Shown: positions 26,213 through 34,616 of the stretch, piece after piece
Layout: each line of letters opens with the position of its first letter
Numbering within the stretch: position 1 is the stretch's first letter
Assembly (NCBI GenBank): GCA_910585455.1
Contig: CAJUEL010000006.1
Span: 62,001-126,000 of the forward strand
Source of the DNA: an uncultured Eisenbergiella sp.
GTDB taxonomy: Bacteria > Bacillota > Clostridia > Lachnospirales > Lachnospiraceae
DNA length: 64,000 nt
Reading direction: 5' to 3'
Notes under the pieces: model-generated
Seen by the model: the letters and a program-made list of their open reading frames with translations, nothing else
Databases searched by the model: none
What the model was told of the DNA's origin: nothing
Program-made: the position numbers and the translations under genes

Positions 26213-26557
26213 GCATTACTGTTTGCGGGGCGGGGAGAACGACCGGGAGGGGCAGACGGGGCAACGGGCTTTAGCAGGACGGGGCGGGTGGAGGGCACAG
26301 GCTGTTTCCCGACGCTGTGTCCGAAGCGGAGAAATTCCCAAAATGACAGGATATTCCTGGGACAGGGCGCAAAACTGTCTGAACGCAGTGAGTTTTTTTG
26401 CGCCCTGTCCCAGGAATAGCCGGTCGTTTTGTGGAATTTTCCGCTTCGGATAATGCGTCGGGAAACAGCCTGTGCCCTCCACCCGCCCCGTCCTGCTAAA
26501 GCCCGTTGCCCCGTCTGCCCCTCCCGGTCGTTCTCCCCGCCCCGTGAACAGTAATGC
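26213..26557. repeat. Long inverted repeat, family C copy 1 (345 bp)
   Basis: From GCATTACTGTT (26213-26223) to AACAGTAATGC (26547-26557) the sequence folds back on itself almost perfectly: about 160 bp per arm, closing on a loop near 26375-26396 (CTGTCTGAACGCAGTGAG). The outer arms are G-rich on the left and C-rich on the right. The inner part (GAAATTCC, CAAAATGACAGGATATTCC) is shared with the element at 28611-28908, while the outer arms differ. It lies just after the stop of the histidine kinase gene (minus strand) and upstream of the gene at 26140. Confidence 0.9.
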
Positions 26558-26581
26558 TCTGCGGGAAGGAAGGCGAATGGT

Positions 26582-27874
26582 TTATGTCCAGGGGAGGGTC
26601 AGCGTGAAGGCGCTGCCGCCGCCAGGCGCATCCTGCACTGTGATGGAGCCACGGTGCGCGTGCAGGATTTCCCAGGCGATGGAGAGCCCCAGCCCGAAAT
26701 GAGTGCTGTCGCTGTGGGAAGCATCGGCACGGTAAAAACGTTCGAAAATATGCGCCTTGCTCTCATCCGGAATGCCGGGACCGTCGTCGGAGACGGTCAG
26801 GGACAATCCCTGCGAGGCTTCGGACAGAGACAGAGCAATATGGGTGCCGGGCGGCGTATAGCAGAAGGCATTGTGAAGCAAGATGGACAATACCTGATGA
26901 ATCCGGGCCTTATCACACAGAAGCGGCGGAATTTTTTCATCGGGCAGGGAAACGGAAAGGAAATATCCCTTTTCGAGGGCCAGCACCTCGAAGGCTTCAA
27001 AGGTGTCAAGAAGCAGGGTATCCATTTCACATTCCTTTTTGCACAGAGAAAAGGTGTCGCTGTCCGTGCCGGCGAGGGTGAGCAGGTCCGAGATCAGGCG
27101 GGACATGCTTTCCCCTTCCTCCCGGATGATGGTGAAAAATTTTTCCTGATCGCTGGGCGGCGCTTTTTGGCAGGCGGAGGCGGCGGACAAAATGACGGAA
27201 AGGGGCGTGCGCAGCTCATGAGAGGCGGAAGCGACAAAGCGGATTTGGCTTTGCCTGCTTTTTTCGATGGGAGAAAGCAGTTTCCCGGTCAAATACCAGG
27301 AAAGCAGCCCGAGGGTCACACAGGCGGTGATGATCAGGGCGGCAAAGAGCAGCCGCTGGGTGAAAATCTGCTCCCGAAGAGGCCAAAGCGGCTTTAATAT
27401 GAGGATGGTGAGCGAACCGTTTTCTCTGCCGGAAACGGCGGCACAGCCGTAATAGTCAGAAGGTCCCTTTCCTGATAGAGAAAAATCAAATTCCAGATGG
27501 GTGGTGGACCAGGGGGCGGGGGAGGAGAGCAGAAAGTGACTGTTGTAATAGTCCCAGCCCGCCGTGACGGCGGCATTTCTTACGCTGTTTTCTTCCACAG
27601 AACGGTTGCCCCAGAGAAATTCCACGCCGTTGTCCCGCAGGTCAATGATATACTTGCCGCCGCCCTCCATCTCGGAGAGCCATTTATGCGTGATGACGGA
27701 CTGACTGCCGAAATTGGACAGCAGCGTGTTCATATCATTTTGAAAAGAGGAAAAATAAGTTTCATTCAGGTTTTTTTCGGAAATAAACAGGTAAGCCAGC
27801 GACATGATCCCGACCACGAGGGAGGTGATTCCCGCACAGAGCAGGGCGAGCCGTAAATGCACTTTGAAAAACAT
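26582..27874 (-). CDS. Sensor histidine kinase
   Basis: A 430-residue membrane kinase: helix 1 (about residues 8-32), extracellular sensor of about 140 residues, helix 2 (about 174-195), then dimerisation and ATPase domains. The phosphorylated His is His219 in ASASHELRTPLS; DDGPGIP and FGLGLSI are the ATP-binding boxes. GGAG precedes the ATG at 27874. It lies 12 bp after its response regulator gene in the same direction. No transporter or target operon adjoins it; the pair stands alone between two long inverted repeats. The stimulus is unknown. Confidence 0.94.
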   Translation of the reverse strand: MFFKVHLRLALLCAGITSLVVGIMSLAYLFISEKNLNETYFSSFQNDMNTLLSNFGSQSVITHKWLSEMEGGGKYIIDLRDNGVEFLWGNRSVEENSVRNAAVTAGWDYYNSHFLLSSPAPWSTTHLEFDFSLSGKGPSDYYGCAAVSGRENGSLTILILKPLWPLREQIFTQRLLFAALIITACVTLGLLSWYLTGKLLSPIEKSRQSQIRFVASASHELRTPLSVILSAASACQKAPPSDQEKFFTIIREEGESMSRLISDLLTLAGTDSDTFSLCKKECEMDTLLLDTFEAFEVLALEKGYFLSVSLPDEKIPPLLCDKARIHQVLSILLHNAFCYTPPGTHIALSLSEASQGLSLTVSDDGPGIPDESKAHIFERFYRADASHSDSTHFGLGLSIAWEILHAHRGSITVQDAPGGGSAFTLTLPWT

Positions 27875-27886
27875 GGCGGACTCCTT

Positions 27887-28561
27887 TCAATTCGCTTCCA
27901 GACGGTAGCCCACGCTGCGGACCGTCACGATGCCAGCCACAGAGCCGACCGCCTTTAAACGCCGGCGCAGAAAATAAATATAGTTGTCCAGATTGCCGTC
28001 CTCCACCTCGCTTTCATGCCCCCAGACATGGAGCAAAAGGGTGGAGCGGGAGAGGGACTGGGCAGGATTGCGCAAAAATGCTTCCAGCAGCGCGCCTTCC
28101 CGGCGGGAAAGCTGGCAGGAATCCGCGGGTCCCGTGAGCATCAGCGTTTCCGGGGTAAAAGAAAGGTCCGCAAAGCAAAGCTGTGTTGTGGAAACGAGCT
28201 GGCGGGGGCGGCGCAGAATGCTGCGGATGCGGGCGCACAGCTCTTCAAAGGCGAAGGGCTTGACCAGATAATCGTCCGCACCGCAGTCGAGCCCGTCTAT
28301 TTTGTCCTGCAGCTGCCCGAGGGCAGTGAGCATGATGACTGGCGTCTGCAGGTCTTTGGCGCGGATCTGGCGCAGCACGGAAAGTCCGTCCTGTATGGGC
28401 AGCATCCGGTCCAGCAGGATGAGGTCATAAAGCGTTTCTTCTATATAGTAAACGGCTTCCTCTCCGTCAAAGCAGGAATCGACGGTGAAGCTTTCCTGCT
28501 CCAGCTGATATTTCAATGAAAAATTCAGTTTTTTGTCGTCTTCTACCAATAAGATGCGCAT
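27887..28561 (-). CDS. OmpR/PhoB family response regulator
   Basis: A 224-residue regulator with a receiver domain (acidic pocket Glu7, Asp8, Asp9; phosphorylated Asp51 in LILLDRMLP; conserved Lys in VKPFAFEEL) and a C-terminal winged helix (SQSLSRSTLLLHVWGH, then NLDNYIYFLRRRLK). The start at 28561 follows AAAGGA; the open frame to 28612 has no signal for an earlier start and reaches the inverted repeat. It is co-transcribed with the kinase gene that follows. Probably controls genes elsewhere. Confidence 0.95.
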   Translation of the reverse strand: MRILLVEDDKKLNFSLKYQLEQESFTVDSCFDGEEAVYYIEETLYDLILLDRMLPIQDGLSVLRQIRAKDLQTPVIMLTALGQLQDKIDGLDCGADDYLVKPFAFEELCARIRSILRRPRQLVSTTQLCFADLSFTPETLMLTGPADSCQLSRREGALLEAFLRNPAQSLSRSTLLLHVWGHESEVEDGNLDNYIYFLRRRLKAVGSVAGIVTVRSVGYRLEAN

Positions 28562-28610
28562 ATCCAATCCTTTCCGGCTGATTGGACCTTCATCGGGGAG
28601 GGAGTTGCCC

Positions 28611-28908
28611 ATGAGCAGAGGAAGCGGGAATGTGCGCAGAGGGCAGCGGGCTGACAGGAAGGAACGGACGCAGGCCGTTTCCGGTCACGATATCCGGAAC
28701 GGGAAATTCCACAAAATGGCAGGATATTCCTAAACGCCCCAGGGCGCAATCAACTCACTTCGTTCGGACAGTATTGCGCCCTGGGGCAGGAATCTCCAGC
28801 TATTTTGGGAATTTCTCCATTCCGGATAAAGCGACCGGAAACGGCCTGCGTCCGTTCCTTCCTGTCAGCCCTCAGCTCTCTGCGCACATTCCCGCTTCCT
28901 CTGCTCAT
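28611..28908. repeat. Long inverted repeat, family C copy 2 (298 bp)
   Basis: ATGAGCAG at 28611 is matched by CTGCTCAT at 28901-28908, and the sequence between is a near-perfect fold-back with about 135-bp arms. The loop at 28751-28772 contains, on the complementary strand, CTGTCCGAACGAAGTGAGTT, almost the loop of copy 1, so the copies are in opposite orientation. The inner arms share GAAATTCCACAAAATGGCAGGATATTCC-like sequence with copy 1. It sits 50 bp before the response regulator start. Confidence 0.9.
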
Positions 28909-29212
28909 GAATAAACGCTCTTCCCCCAGAGGAAAGGTCATATTGAAACTGAGCCTGATATTGTCAGGAATATAAGGTTTATTTATCAGTATAGCATAAA
29001 AATCTCGAATTTACATCTAACCGGGAGAAAACTCTCTTTAGAATGGCCAATAAGATGAAACAGAAAAGAGATAGCATAGACATAGAAATTTCATGCAATT
29101 TTTATTGTAAACGAGAGTAGTCTTTTGTATAATTTAAGAAAAGGCAGGGGAAACCTATATCCTATCTTCTGTTCTGTTTCCAGAGAATTGAGGTGATAAG
29201 GTGGAGGACGGA
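28909..29212 (+). promoter_or_regulatory. AT-rich intergenic region with promoter for the second Rpn gene
   Basis: This gap between the long inverted repeat and the Rpn-like gene is much more AT-rich than the flanking chromosome. A promoter is visible: TTGTAA (29105-29110), 17 bp, TATAAT (29128-29133). Nothing else was recognised. Confidence 0.65.
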
Positions 29213-30070
29213 ATGACACAGACAACATCTACACAGGAAGTAAAAGCAAAGCGCACAGCAAAAAATAGTGTATTTTTAGATCTTTTCAAAGATAAAAGGT
29301 ATCTGCTTGCGCTGTATAAAACGTTACACCCAGAGGACACCAACGCAACGGAAAATTCGCTGACTGATGTAACAATAGAAAATGTGATGACTGACAATCT
29401 GTATAACGACTTGGGCTTTATTGCCAATAATAAGCTGATGATACTTGTTGAGGCTCAATCTACATGGACATTAAATATTTTGATTAGAATACTGCTGTAT
29501 CTTGCGGAGAGCTATCATAAGTATTTTGAGCAGAACGGACAAAACCTGTACGGAAGCAGGAAAGTCAAAATGCCAAAGCCTGAGCTTTATGTAATTTTTA
29601 CAGGTAATAGAGGTAGAAAACCCGATATAATATCTTTGTCCAAAGAATTTTTTAATGGTGCAGATATTGATATTGAGGTAAAAGCAAAAGTTATTTATGA
29701 AAGTGATACCGGGGACATCATCAATCAATACATTATTTTCTGTAAAGTTCTTGACGAACAGAGAGAAAAGTTCGGAATGACAGAGCAGGCTATCAGGGAA
29801 GCGATCAGAATATGTAAAGACAGGAATGTGTTAAAAGAATATTTAGAGCGCAAAGAAATGGAGGTTGTGACGATAATGATGAGCTTATTTGATGATGAAA
29901 AGATTATGAGAAACTATGGGAAAAGCGAAAGGTATGAAGCTGATAGAAAAACTGCAGAAAGAATGATAAAAATGGGGAAATTATCCCTCGAAGACATCGC
30001 TCTATGCGTTCCTTCAATCCCATTTGATGAATTAAAAGAAATCGAAGCTGAGATTATGCAGCTGACATGA
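29213..30070 (+). CDS. Rpn family PD-(D/E)XK nuclease/transposase-like protein
   Basis: A 285-residue protein of the Rpn/YhgA-like family. NLYNDLGFIANNKLMILVEAQSTW holds the D...E-x-Q arrangement of the PD-(D/E)XK nuclease core, followed by NILIRILLYLAESYHKY, typical of the family. The C-terminal half is helical and charged. GGAGG at 29203-29207 precedes the ATG by 5 nt. It is more AT-rich than its neighbours and stands alone, consistent with a mobile or recently acquired gene. It is only distantly related to the Rpn-like gene at 13312; this copy keeps the acidic ExQ motif and may be active. The biological role of the family is unsettled. Confidence 0.85.
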   Translation: MTQTTSTQEVKAKRTAKNSVFLDLFKDKRYLLALYKTLHPEDTNATENSLTDVTIENVMTDNLYNDLGFIANNKLMILVEAQSTWTLNILIRILLYLAESYHKYFEQNGQNLYGSRKVKMPKPELYVIFTGNRGRKPDIISLSKEFFNGADIDIEVKAKVIYESDTGDIINQYIIFCKVLDEQREKFGMTEQAIREAIRICKDRNVLKEYLERKEMEVVTIMMSLFDDEKIMRNYGKSERYEADRKTAERMIKMGKLSLEDIALCVPSIPFDELKEIEAEIMQLT

Positions 30071-30675
30071 TCAACCGAGATAACTTAACATTAAAAAGCA
30101 ATGTAAAGGCGCATAGCATAGAACAGTAGAGTGTAAACCATATGTCTTTTTCAGGCTTAAAAGGAGTATTACAGTAAACCTCCATGCGCCTGGCGGCGCA
30201 CCACTACGGCATGAAAGCCGATTGCTCCGCGCCTTTGGCGCTCCCGCAATCGCCGCCGGCATTCGCAATCCGGGCTGTCGCCCTGCTTGCTTATACCGTC
30301 TTGCCCGTCCGATGTCTGCACGCTGGGTCGTGCAAGCACGCCCCAGCGCACAGCCGCCGTCCGGGGCTTTCATAGAAAAATAAGAAGTGGAATATCATTA
30401 AAAGTGGAGTAACGGCAAATTTGTGCCTGTCAGGACAAGGATAACAGTTCAGACAGGTCTGGACTGTTATGGGTAAGGAATTGTCCCTCCGGGGGTTCAT
30501 TCCTTGCCCATTTCAATTGTTTAAGGGAGTGTTATGGGCAAAGCATGCGCTGTAAACCGTCCTTATGCCAATAAAAATGGGAGAAAAGTTCACAGGGCGA
30601 CCCCCTGTCTCCAGAAAGCATGTTCCTGCGCCTGCCACGTCCGGCGGCCCCATGAAAAGGAAGCCCGGGAGCGCT
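30071..30675. other. Gene-free region with GC-rich block and palindromes
   Basis: A 605-bp gap. The first 110 bp are AT-rich; 30180-30370 is abruptly GC-rich and bounded by inverted copies of ATGAAAGCC (30211-30219) and GGCTTTCAT (30362-30370). No reading frame here is credible. After it come a family A palindrome (30441-30470) and a second hairpin (GGGTAAGGAA with TTCCTTGCCCA, 30471-30511). The block may be the scar of an inserted element, but no transposase or attachment site was recognised. Confidence 0.6.
30441..30511. repeat. Family A palindrome plus adjacent hairpin
   Basis: ATAACAGTTCAGA (30441-30453), tetraloop CAGG, then TCTGGACTGTTAT (30458-30470): a 13-pair stem with one wobble. 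GGGTAAGGAA (30471-30480) then pairs with TTCCTTGCCC around a GTCCCTCCGG loop. It lies about 165 bp beyond the 3' end of the BceB-like gene. Confidence 0.75.
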
Positions 30676-32643
30676 TTATTCCGGCAGGACGTTCCGTTTC
30701 ATGCTGATATAGGCAATCACAGTGTAGAGCAGATACACCAGGAAAAATAGCCCCAGGGAAATTGCCAGAATCACCGTTGGGCTGTTTACGCCCACCATGG
30801 TTCCCGGTTCCACTCCATGACACATATCCAGAATGAAGGGGATAGCGATCAGCACCGGGGGAATCACCGGCATGAGATAGTAAATCGCAAGCTGCAAAAA
30901 CAGCACCCGCCTCATTTCCCTGCCATCCATGCCCAGCTTGTAGAGCAATGCGAACTGGCGGCGATACCGTCCTGCTTCACCAAGCTGCTGGACGGTCAAA
31001 ACGGTGGCGGCGGTCATGGCAAGGGTCAGGGCCAGATAAAAAAGCGGAAAAACCATCATCGCAGACCATGCAGCGGTGTCAGCTATATTTGCGGCTTTGG
31101 AAAAGAGAAGATCCCACTCATCGCTGTGCAGGTGGACACCATCCGCCGCCCGCTCAGAAAGAGACAGCTGAAGCGCCTCCACCTGTTCCGTCGTCATATT
31201 GTATTCGGTCATGGCGGCCATCAGATAGCGTATCACCGGGCGGGTTGCACAGAATGCGTCCGGGACCACAAGCAGGAGCTGATGGCCATTGCCGTTCCAG
31301 AGATTTTGCGCGAACTGCTCTGTATAGATTTTGCCCGGGGACAATGTTTTTCCGTCTGATGAAAGAGGCCGCTTCCACTGGCGCAGCGGTTCTTCCAGAT
31401 AGGGCATGCAGTGGATGATATAACGGTCAGGCTCCAATTCTGCTGCCGGCAATCCCAGCATATTCCGCAGGGCAGCGTAATCGCTGTACGCCATGAGCGC
31501 AGTTTTGTTATAATCGTGGTCATAGCTATATCGATAGTATCCGGCGGTCTCTTCCAGATACGAGACAAGCGAATCGTCATCGCCCTGATAGAGCCTGTAT
31601 TGCCAGAATGCGGTCAGGGGAATTTGCGCTGTCATGCTTTCCCGGCACTGCGCCACATGTTCCTCTTTGTCTGACACAAACAGCAGGTCGAAGGCGTCCT
31701 TTTCCAGCCTTCCCTGAAAGATGCCGTTGAACACCAGACCAGACCCTTCCGTGAGCAGGGTGGCGGTAAAGAGCAGCGAAACCGTCGCCATGACGATGCC
31801 CATCGACGAAAGCTTTGCGGTCAGGGTGCGGAAAATCATCAAATTCTGTCCCTGATATTTTTGCTCTGGCTTTCGGGCAAAATATGCCGGGACGCCGGAG
31901 GAAAAGCTGGTAAAAAAGCCATAAATGAACACGATGATACATCCCGCGCCAATGACGCCGATCAGCAATTTCGCTGCCGTCATCAAAAGAAGTGTTCCGG
32001 CAATGCCGAATATGAGGGAGACAGCGAAGAGAGTTTTGCGCGTTTGGCTCTTTTTTATCAGCGCTGTCTCGTTTTGACGTTCAAAGTAAATGAGGTCGTA
32101 GATTTTCATGCGGCGGATCCGTTTCCGGCTCTTAAGCAGCGCAAAAAAATAAATCGCGGCAAAGTAGATGCCGGTCAGCCCGATGGCTTTGAGGGAAAAG
32201 CTGTATTGAAAGCGATACGGCGCGCAAAACATGGTCAGCAGGATGGCCCGGAGCGCCTGATAAACCAGATTGCCAAAGGGGATGCCAAAGAGCAGCGCGA
32301 CAGCGCCCACCGACAGATTTTCCAGAAAAAACAGGCGGGCGATCTGTTTATTTTCCAGTCCGATGAGCAGGTAGGTTCCCAGCTCCCGGCTGCGACGGGA
32401 TAGCATAAAGCCTGTCGTGTAGGACACCAGCCACCCGATGATGATAACGACCGCGATGCTGGCGAGCACGATGATCAGCGTCATATTGTCAAGCATGCCG
32501 GACAGCCTGTGAATTTCTTCTGAAAGTGCCAGACAGTTGAAAGCATAAAGCATGGCACACACCAGCACAACCGTGACAAAGTAAATCAGATAATCACCTG
32601 CCTGCCGTCTGGCGTTGCGGAGAGATAGCTTATATAACGTCAC
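30676..32643 (-). CDS. BceB-type ABC transporter permease (peptide antibiotic sensing/resistance)
   Basis: A 655-residue permease with about ten predicted helices and a large extracellular domain of about 200 residues between the central helices (about residues 310-510), the size and layout of BceB/VraG proteins. Start: GTG at 32643, with GGGAGGTGATATCA directly upstream, overlapping the ATPase gene by 14 bp; the longer frame to 32727 ignores this signal. BceB proteins sense bacitracin-like peptides bound to lipid II-cycle intermediates and form a signalling complex with a BceS-type kinase. The kinase and regulator genes lie upstream on the same strand. Confidence 0.93.
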   Translation of the reverse strand: MTLYKLSLRNARRQAGDYLIYFVTVVLVCAMLYAFNCLALSEEIHRLSGMLDNMTLIIVLASIAVVIIIGWLVSYTTGFMLSRRSRELGTYLLIGLENKQIARLFFLENLSVGAVALLFGIPFGNLVYQALRAILLTMFCAPYRFQYSFSLKAIGLTGIYFAAIYFFALLKSRKRIRRMKIYDLIYFERQNETALIKKSQTRKTLFAVSLIFGIAGTLLLMTAAKLLIGVIGAGCIIVFIYGFFTSFSSGVPAYFARKPEQKYQGQNLMIFRTLTAKLSSMGIVMATVSLLFTATLLTEGSGLVFNGIFQGRLEKDAFDLLFVSDKEEHVAQCRESMTAQIPLTAFWQYRLYQGDDDSLVSYLEETAGYYRYSYDHDYNKTALMAYSDYAALRNMLGLPAAELEPDRYIIHCMPYLEEPLRQWKRPLSSDGKTLSPGKIYTEQFAQNLWNGNGHQLLLVVPDAFCATRPVIRYLMAAMTEYNMTTEQVEALQLSLSERAADGVHLHSDEWDLLFSKAANIADTAAWSAMMVFPLFYLALTLAMTAATVLTVQQLGEAGRYRRQFALLYKLGMDGREMRRVLFLQLAIYYLMPVIPPVLIAIPFILDMCHGVEPGTMVGVNSPTVILAISLGLFFLVYLLYTVIAYISMKRNVLPE

Positions 32644-33388
32644 TGATATCACCTCCCAGCAGTGCCAGCACATCCAATATTTCATGGTAGAATACGCTGC
32701 GTTTGCGCCCGCCGCAGAGCAGCTCATTGAACAGCCGGCCGTCCTTCAAAAACAGAACGCGCCCCGCATAGCTGGCGCTGTATGCGTCATGCGTCACCAT
32801 GAGGATGGTGGCTTTCATATTCTGATTCATCTGCGTCATGATCTCCAGCAGATTTTTGGATGCGCCGGAATCCAGGGCCCCGGTTGGTTCGTCTGCCAGC
32901 AGCAGAGATTGTCCCGCCACCATCGCTCTGGCACAGGCCGCCCGCTGCTTCTGCCCGCCTGACACCTGATAGGGAAATTTGTCCAATACATCTGCAATGC
33001 CCAGCTGAGAGGCTGCCTGCGCGACCTGCCTTTGCACCGCTTTGGGGTCGGCATGGTTGAGCGCCAGCGCCAGTCCGATATTTTCCTCCAGAGTCAGCGT
33101 GTCCAGCAGATTGAAGTCCTGAAACACAAAGCCCAGCCGTTCCCGGCGGAATTTCGCAAGCTCGCCTGAAGGCAGTTCGGCGATGCTTTCTCCATCCAGC
33201 AAAATGTCTCCGGCACTGACCGTGTCAATGGTGGAAATGCAGTTGAGCAGCGTGGTCTTGCCGCTGCCGGACGCGCCCATGATGGCGATAAACTCGCCGT
33301 CAGCCACATCAAAGCTCACCCGGTCCAGCGCCTTGGTGATATTGTTTTTGTTTCCATAGTATTTTTCAATATTTCGTACCTGTAGCAT
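32630..33388 (-). CDS. BceA-type ABC transporter ATPase
   Basis: A 252-residue ATPase: Walker A GASGSGKTT, Q-loop GFVFQDFNLLD, signature VSGGQKQRAACARA, Walker B LLLADEPTGALDS. The start MLQVRNIEKYYGNKNNITKAL is typical of the BceA/LolD branch. A strong AAAGGAGG lies before the ATG at 33388. It is encoded immediately before the permease with overlapping ends. ATP turnover drives both peptide-antibiotic protection and signalling in this family. Upstream, 223 bp of repeat-rich DNA separate it from the kinase gene. Confidence 0.94.
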   Translation of the reverse strand: MLQVRNIEKYYGNKNNITKALDRVSFDVADGEFIAIMGASGSGKTTLLNCISTIDTVSAGDILLDGESIAELPSGELAKFRRERLGFVFQDFNLLDTLTLEENIGLALALNHADPKAVQRQVAQAASQLGIADVLDKFPYQVSGGQKQRAACARAMVAGQSLLLADEPTGALDSGASKNLLEIMTQMNQNMKATILMVTHDAYSASYAGRVLFLKDGRLFNELLCGGRKRSVFYHEILDVLALLGGDISDVI

Positions 33389-33496
33389 ACGGATACCTCC
33401 TTTGCCTGTTTACGATAGCATAAAGGAAGAATCGGTTGTATCGAATTGATATTGATTTTCCTTACATTTTTGTAAGCATGGAAATCGTTCGGACAG

Positions 33497-33521
33497 GTCT
33501 GCGCGTTTATCGCACAGACCG
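33497..33521. repeat. Small hairpin in the BceS-BceA gap
   Basis: GGTCTGCGCG (33497-33506) pairs with CGCACAGACC (33512-33521) with one mismatch. It begins inside a degenerate family A half (GTTCGGACAGGTCTG) and leads into the family B repeat. Confidence 0.5.
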
Positions 33522-33583
33522 TGTAAAAACGCAGCGGTCATGGGCATCCGCCCCATCGCGAAGCGATTCTCATGGGCGGATGC
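33522..33583. repeat. Family B repeat (GCATCCGCCC hairpin), copy 1
   Basis: The stretch starts GTGTAAAAACGCAG and contains GCATCCGCCC (33544-33553) paired with GGGCGGATGC (33574-33583), with an inner ATCGC/GCGAT stem. A clearly related stretch occurs at 62588-62651, about 29 kb away, with the same GTGTAAAAACG start and the same order of arms. Confidence 0.8.
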
Positions 33584-33584
33584 G

Positions 33585-33615
33585 GTAACCATTCAGAATT
33601 TGTCTGAATGGTTAC
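33585..33615. repeat. Family A palindrome variant overlapping the BceS stop codon
   Basis: GTAACCATTCAGA (33585-33597), a 5-nt loop, TCTGAATGGTTAC (33603-33615): a perfect 13-pair stem. On the minus strand the right arm supplies the TAA stop of the histidine kinase gene (33612-33614), so the element sits exactly at the end of that gene and could terminate its transcript. Confidence 0.8.
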
Positions 33616-34616
33616 GTAAGCTTTATTTCTGCCGGAAAGGTGAGCGTCACACAGGTTCCGGCCCCGACCGTTGACTGAATCTGCAGGCCGATTTCCAGAG
33701 CGTCCGCCAGCCGCTTACAAAGATACAGGCCCATGCCGGTGGAACCGCCCTGGCTCCTTCCGTTTCTTCCGGTAAAGCCCCGGTCAAAGACCCGGGGCAG
33801 CTCATGGGCGGGAATGCCGATGCCGTTATCCCGGACGATAAGCTGTACCTGCCGTCCCAGCCGCTTGCCCGACAGCGTGATGACGGGGGCAGCGCTACGA
33901 TACCGGGCGGCGTTTTGCAAAAGCTGCCCCAGCATGAACGCAGCCCATTTTCCGTCAGTATAGACGGTTTCCTCCAGATTTTCTGTTTCCACCCGGACGC
34001 CGTTTTGGATCAGCAGGGTCTGGTGGGTTCCGATTGCTCCCTCGCATATCGAAGAAAGCGCTGTCTTTTTGATAATAAAATCCTTTTCCGGGCTTTCCGC
34101 CCGGGCATAAAACAGGGCGCGCTCCACATGGGCGTCGATCTGAGCCAGTTCCCCTGACAGCCTGCGCCGCGTATCGCTGTCTATATTCTGGCAAATCAGC
34201 TTCGCCGCCGTGATGGGGGTTTTGATTTCATGCACCCACTGCTCGATATATTCCCGATACTCCCTTTGCGCGGCATGGGCATCTGACACCGCCTCGATCA
34301 TGGATTTGCCTGACAGGCGTAGCAGATCAAACAGCCTGCGTTCATAGAGCCTGCGGGGCCTGGGAGCGCATTCGGTAAAAAGATACCGCTCATCCAGCCT
34401 GCGCATAATCGCCTGCAGCTCGTCCAGCCGCTTTTTTTCCTTCCAAAAGTCAAACAGCAGCTCCGCAAAAAAAATCAGCAGGCATGCAAGAAGCAAAAGG
34501 GCGATAATCCCTGCCTGCGTGCCGGTCAGAAGCAAAAATGCAGAAACCGCAAAGAAAAATGCAATGCGCAGAAGCATCCGGTCCAGTCTGTCAAGAATAA
34601 ATTCGCTTATCGTCAT
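33612..34616 (-). CDS. BceS-type intramembrane-sensing histidine kinase
   Basis: A 334-residue kinase with two closely spaced membrane helices (about residues 16-32 and 36-56) and almost no extracellular loop, the defining layout of kinases that rely on a BceAB-type transporter for sensing. The phosphorylated His is His129 in QWVHEIKTPITA; VRDNGIGIPAHELPRVFDRGF and GMGLYLC are the ATPase boxes. The start at 34616 overlaps the regulator stop (ATGA type). The stop codon lies inside a family A palindrome, so the last residues may have been set by insertion of the repeat. Confidence 0.94.
   Translation of the reverse strand: MTISEFILDRLDRMLLRIAFFFAVSAFLLLTGTQAGIIALLLLACLLIFFAELLFDFWKEKKRLDELQAIMRRLDERYLFTECAPRPRRLYERRLFDLLRLSGKSMIEAVSDAHAAQREYREYIEQWVHEIKTPITAAKLICQNIDSDTRRRLSGELAQIDAHVERALFYARAESPEKDFIIKKTALSSICEGAIGTHQTLLIQNGVRVETENLEETVYTDGKWAAFMLGQLLQNAARYRSAAPVITLSGKRLGRQVQLIVRDNGIGIPAHELPRVFDRGFTGRNGRSQGGSTGMGLYLCKRLADALEIGLQIQSTVGAGTCVTLTFPAEIKLT

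Noticed and set aside
26213..28908. Retron or diversity-generating element suggested by the long hairpins
   Set aside because: No reverse transcriptase gene, no msr-like region and no template/variable repeat pair in the window.
30169..30351. A 60-codon minus-strand frame in the GC-rich block
   Set aside because: Arg/Gln-rich low-complexity translation with no start signal; it follows from the base composition of the block.
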